Positions 61,324 to 64,000 of a stretch of DNA of 64,000 nucleotides are shown here, piece by piece. The notes below the pieces were generated by a model. That model made no database searches. It worked only from the letters and a program-made list of their open reading frames with translations, and was not told where the DNA came from. Both the position numbers and the translations under genes were made by a program. Location: positions 108,692-172,691 of the forward strand of contig JAZKBK010000006.1 in NCBI GenBank assembly GCA_040388625.1. Direction: 5' to 3'. The stretch comes from Gemmatimonadota bacterium (GTDB lineage: Bacteria; Gemmatimonadota; Gemmatimonadetes; Gemmatimonadales; Gemmatimonadaceae). Position 1 is the stretch's first letter, and each line of letters begins with the position of its first letter.

Positions 61324-62717
61324 CCCCGCAGACGGCTCCGACATATCACGTCGTCCTCCGCGCGGGCGTCGGGGACAATTTCTCGGTCGACGCGTTTGGC
61401 GCCGCGAGGCTAGTGGGCCTTCGGATGGACGGTGCGCCTGGCGACGACAGTTGGTGCGTGAATGAAGCCGTCTGGGAGCCACTTCGACAGGCAGGCATCG
61501 CTCCCAGCCAGGAGGCCGTTGACTTTTTCCGTTTCGCCGTCACAGCGTACTCTGCTGATCTGCTAGTCCCGCACCGCACAGCGTTCGACCGCTGGTCGCG
61601 ACACATCGTGCTATATCTGCCGGTCGCAGACCGGCGCCGGTGGGAAGGGGCTTCCGCAGCACTGGGTGAGCTGCTCGACTTTCTCTCCGGCGACCGTTGG
61701 GAGTTGAAATTCCGCGAGCGGTGTGTCTCGCCGCCGCCGAGGCGGCGCCGCATGCAGAATCGCCCGACGCCGATCACGGCGGATACCGTAAGTCTCCTCT
61801 CCGGTGGCCTCGACTCTGCCATTGGCGGTGCTGACCTCTTAGCGGATGGCCACGCTGTGGCGTTTGTAAGCCATAACGCGAAGAGCGGCGGCGCGACCTT
61901 TTCCAGCCCGTCGCAGCAGTCAGTGCTTGCGGTGCTCCGACGCCACTTCGCCTCTGAACGTGTGCATCCATTCCGGTTCCGCCTCAACCCTCCGGCCGCG
62001 GTCAGCGGCGAAACAGAGAGCGTCACGACGACACGGAGCCGCTCGATCATCTTTTTCGCGCTTGGCCTGCTCGTAGCGAGTGCGCTCGATGCAGCACACG
62101 GCGGCACGCCGGTGCCACTCGTCGTGCCGGAGAACGGACTTATCTCGCTGAACGTGCCGCTCACGAAGGCACGCCTCGGGAGTTGGAGCACGCGAACAAC
62201 GCATCCACACACGTTGGCAATGCTGCGCGAGGCAATGCGGATGCTGGGCCTGAGCACCCCGATCTTAACGCCGTATGCGACGACCACGAAGGGAGAGATG
62301 TTAGTCGCGTGGGCCCAGCGCGACCGGGGCATTGCGGAGGAGCTCGTTGCCGCAAGCAACTCCTGCGCGCACCCAAACCAAAGCAGATTCTTGTCCAGTG
62401 AACAGCGGCAGCCGCACTGCGGCACGTGTGTGCCGTGCATCATCAGGCGCGCCTCGACGCAGCGCGCTGGCGTCGACGACGGCCGCTACAGCTTCGACCT
62501 GCCGTCCGCACTGCCAAACCTCAAGCCGCGCCGGGCAGCCGATGCGCTAGCGTTCGTGTACGCGCTTGAGACCAGGCGACGACCGGCTGGACCTTTCGAC
62601 ATCAACTTGAGCGGCCCCCTCCACGTAGACACGGATGACGATCTACAGGCATTGCTGCGGGTCTATGACGCTGGGATGGATGAGGTCGCTCACCTGCTCG
62701 GGGTGCGGATCCAGTAA
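61320..62717 (+). CDS. qatC: QatC, QueC-like enzyme of the Qat system
   Basis: 465 residues. The N-terminal 150 residues are specific to QatC. The QueC-like part begins with the PP-loop SLLSGGLDSAIGG (SGGLDS at 161-166), which binds ATP. The zinc site typical of QueC is present as Cys349 with the cluster HCGTCVPC (Cys367, 370, 373). QueC makes 7-cyano-7-deazaguanine, but in Qat systems the enzyme's product is not established; both motifs suggest catalytic activity is intact. Coupled to qatB. Confidence 0.92.
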   Translation: MTPQTAPTYHVVLRAGVGDNFSVDAFGAARLVGLRMDGAPGDDSWCVNEAVWEPLRQAGIAPSQEAVDFFRFAVTAYSADLLVPHRTAFDRWSRHIVLYLPVADRRRWEGASAALGELLDFLSGDRWELKFRERCVSPPPRRRRMQNRPTPITADTVSLLSGGLDSAIGGADLLADGHAVAFVSHNAKSGGATFSSPSQQSVLAVLRRHFASERVHPFRFRLNPPAAVSGETESVTTTRSRSIIFFALGLLVASALDAAHGGTPVPLVVPENGLISLNVPLTKARLGSWSTRTTHPHTLAMLREAMRMLGLSTPILTPYATTTKGEMLVAWAQRDRGIAEELVAASNSCAHPNQSRFLSSEQRQPHCGTCVPCIIRRASTQRAGVDDGRYSFDLPSALPNLKPRRAADALAFVYALETRRRPAGPFDINLSGPLHVDTDDDLQALLRVYDAGMDEVAHLLGVRIQ

Positions 62718-62725
62718 ACTGCAGC

Positions 62726-63499
62726 ATGCCCTCTACCGTTCCTCGTCACCGAGCGTCAGTCTCCGCTCTCGTCGACACGCACTGCCACGTCGATCTCTAC
62801 CCGGACCCGAGTGCGCTCGTTACGGCAATCGAGCGGCAGCGCGTTTTCACGATAGCTGTCACGAACACTCCCTCGGTGTTCGCGAGGCTATGTCAGATTG
62901 TGGGTGCTGCACGGTACGTGCGCCCGGCACTGGGGCTCCACCCAGAGCTCGCGGCCGAACGGCACAGGGAACTGACGCTGTTCGATGCGCTACTGCCGCA
63001 AACACGGTACGTCGGCGAGGTGGGGCTGGACTACCAGACGATGGTCGAAGCTGAACGCTCCACACAGCGTCGCGTGCTCGCAACGATCATCGAACGGTGC
63101 GACAACGCGGGTGGGAAGGTCGTGACCGTGCATAGCCGCCGCGCCGCAGATGACGTCGTGGACGCCTTCGGACCACAGTTCCGGGGCACCTATATTCTGC
63201 ACTGGTATTCGGGGAGCGTGCGCGCGCTCCGCCGCGCGCTAAACCATGGAGCCTACATCTCCGTAAACCCCGCGATGGCGCGTTCGGAGCGCGGCCGATC
63301 CTTGATCGGCGAAGTGCCACGCGAGCGTGTGCTCACCGAGACGGACGGCCCATTTGTAACTGTGCACACTGGACCGGCGGTCCCAGCTGACGTGCGCGGC
63401 GTGATAAGTGAGCTCGGGCGCCTCTGGGGCACGGACCCCGACGAGGCAGCCGAGATGGTCTACCGCAACTTTTCGTCGCTGGCGAACGTGCCAGTGTAG
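62726..63499 (+). CDS. qatD: QatD, TatD-like metal-dependent DNase of the Qat system
   Basis: 257 residues of the TatD amidohydrolase-type family. Metal ligands are all visible: His19 and His21 (DTHCHVDLY), Glu98 (GEVGLDY), His136 (VHSRRA), His159 (HWYSG) and Asp207 (TETDGPF). TatD-like enzymes are DNases, and in Qat this gene is the presumed nuclease effector. It starts 8 bases after the qatC stop, and ends the operon. The segment downstream is non-coding. Confidence 0.92.
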   Translation: MPSTVPRHRASVSALVDTHCHVDLYPDPSALVTAIERQRVFTIAVTNTPSVFARLCQIVGAARYVRPALGLHPELAAERHRELTLFDALLPQTRYVGEVGLDYQTMVEAERSTQRRVLATIIERCDNAGGKVVTVHSRRAADDVVDAFGPQFRGTYILHWYSGSVRALRRALNHGAYISVNPAMARSERGRSLIGEVPRERVLTETDGPFVTVHTGPAVPADVRGVISELGRLWGTDPDEAAEMVYRNFSSLANVPV

Positions 63500-64000
63500 G
63501 TCGCATCGGCCGGCGGCAGCGTAGAAGCGGTCCGAAGCCCACGTCGTACTCGCGGATCCGAATTACACGGTGCGACTCCAACCCGTCCGAACGCATGCCG
63601 TCCCGAGTACATCGTTGTGAAGGGCGTGTGAAACGTCTCGGCGACGCATCGGTGATGACCGAATCAGCAGCCCCGGGCGGCGCCCGTCGCGGACGCCGAT
63701 CATCCATTGCGTCGTTCGTCCGAGACAGCGCCCGCTAATCCGTTGCGCTGTACTGTCGCAAACGCTAAGTCGATTTTCTTGCAAGCTGGAAAATCGGTCA
63801 CAAGGCCACAGACACCCGGCAACTCAAGTCTGCTGTCGCGATACTGTGGCGAAACGGCAAGTGAGTTTTCCGGCAAACTGGAAAATCGGCATTCCGCCCA
63901 GACAGGCAGAGGCGACCGCCACGTGACCCGCGCCGCCCGAGGCGGCGATAGGCGAAACGAGCGGACCGATACGGCGATGGCCCCGCAGTGCACTGCGGGG
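63500..64000. other. Non-coding 3' edge of the island with repeats
   Basis: Of the 501 bases after qatD, none looks like a functional gene. The part from 63751 carries two direct repeats, listed next. The right edge is cut by the window. Confidence 0.5.
63751..63890. repeat. Two direct repeats of the island's repeat family
   Basis: Unit one (63751-63797) and unit two (63842-63890) are about 48 bases each, spaced by 91 and roughly four-fifths identical, both starting TACTGT and ending GGAAAATCGG. Unit one includes CGATTTTC at 63771-63778 and GAAAATCG at 63789-63796, an inverted repeat with a 10-base spacer. Unit two shares GGCAAGTGAGTTTTCCGGCA with the sequence at 57046 (one mismatch). Confidence 0.8.

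Noticed and set aside
61320..62717. queC of queuosine biosynthesis
   Set aside because: It has a QatC-specific N-terminal region of about 150 residues and sits between qatB and qatD, with no queD, queE or queF nearby.

Overview
The window looks like a GC-rich bacterial chromosome, most plausibly Gemmatimonadota. That placement is an inference from gene order (type IV pilus genes followed by aroC-aroK-DUF494-topA-trmFO-xerC, then hslVU), from the many secreted peptidases and lipoproteins, and from a PEP-CTERM protein; no rRNA is present to confirm it. I saw no tRNA, rRNA or CRISPR array.

Layout. 1-2.9 kb (minus): the 5' part of argF, a FabZ-like hotdog protein, hslU and hslV. 2.9-4.1 kb (plus): a small membrane protein and a Crp/Fnr-type regulator. 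4.2-25.2 kb (minus): a long housekeeping and pilus block, in transcription order pilS-pilR, a probable sigma-54 promoter, pilA with its own terminator, three minor pilins, pilMNOPQ, a large lipoprotein and a strong terminator, then aroC-aroK-DUF494-topA-trmFO-xerC-DUF983. A ten-unit tandem repeat lies upstream of aroC. 25.4-33.7 kb: a CNNM/CBS protein overlapping tail-to-tail with an orphan usher-like outer membrane protein, a TldD/TldE pair in which only TldD has a Tat leader, and a three-gene plus-strand envelope operon (YqjD-like, YqjE-like, DUF3618-like). 33.8-55.8 kb: envelope and secreted functions, including M1, S9 (DPP IV) and M14 peptidases, MsrB, an ECF sigma/anti-sigma/HEAT/HEAT operon, an EmrB-type exporter, a PEP-CTERM protein, an amidase and several lipoproteins.

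55.8-64 kb is an accessory island. It starts with a multiply frameshifted gene enclosed by perfect 39-bp inverted repeats and two tandem, independently frameshifted HTH (XRE) genes. These are followed by an intact four-gene operon that matches the QatABCD anti-phage system: KAP-type ATPase, QatB, QueC-like QatC and TatD-like QatD. Related repeats lie at both sides of the qat operon, at 57.05 kb and at 63.76-63.90 kb, and suggest that the segment is or was mobile.

How the genes work together. PilS/PilR with a sigma-54 promoter would control the major pilin; pilMNOPQ and the minor pilins build the type IV pilus. The sigma/anti-sigma/HEAT cluster looks like an envelope-signalling module. The qat operon is the only recognisable defence system in the window.
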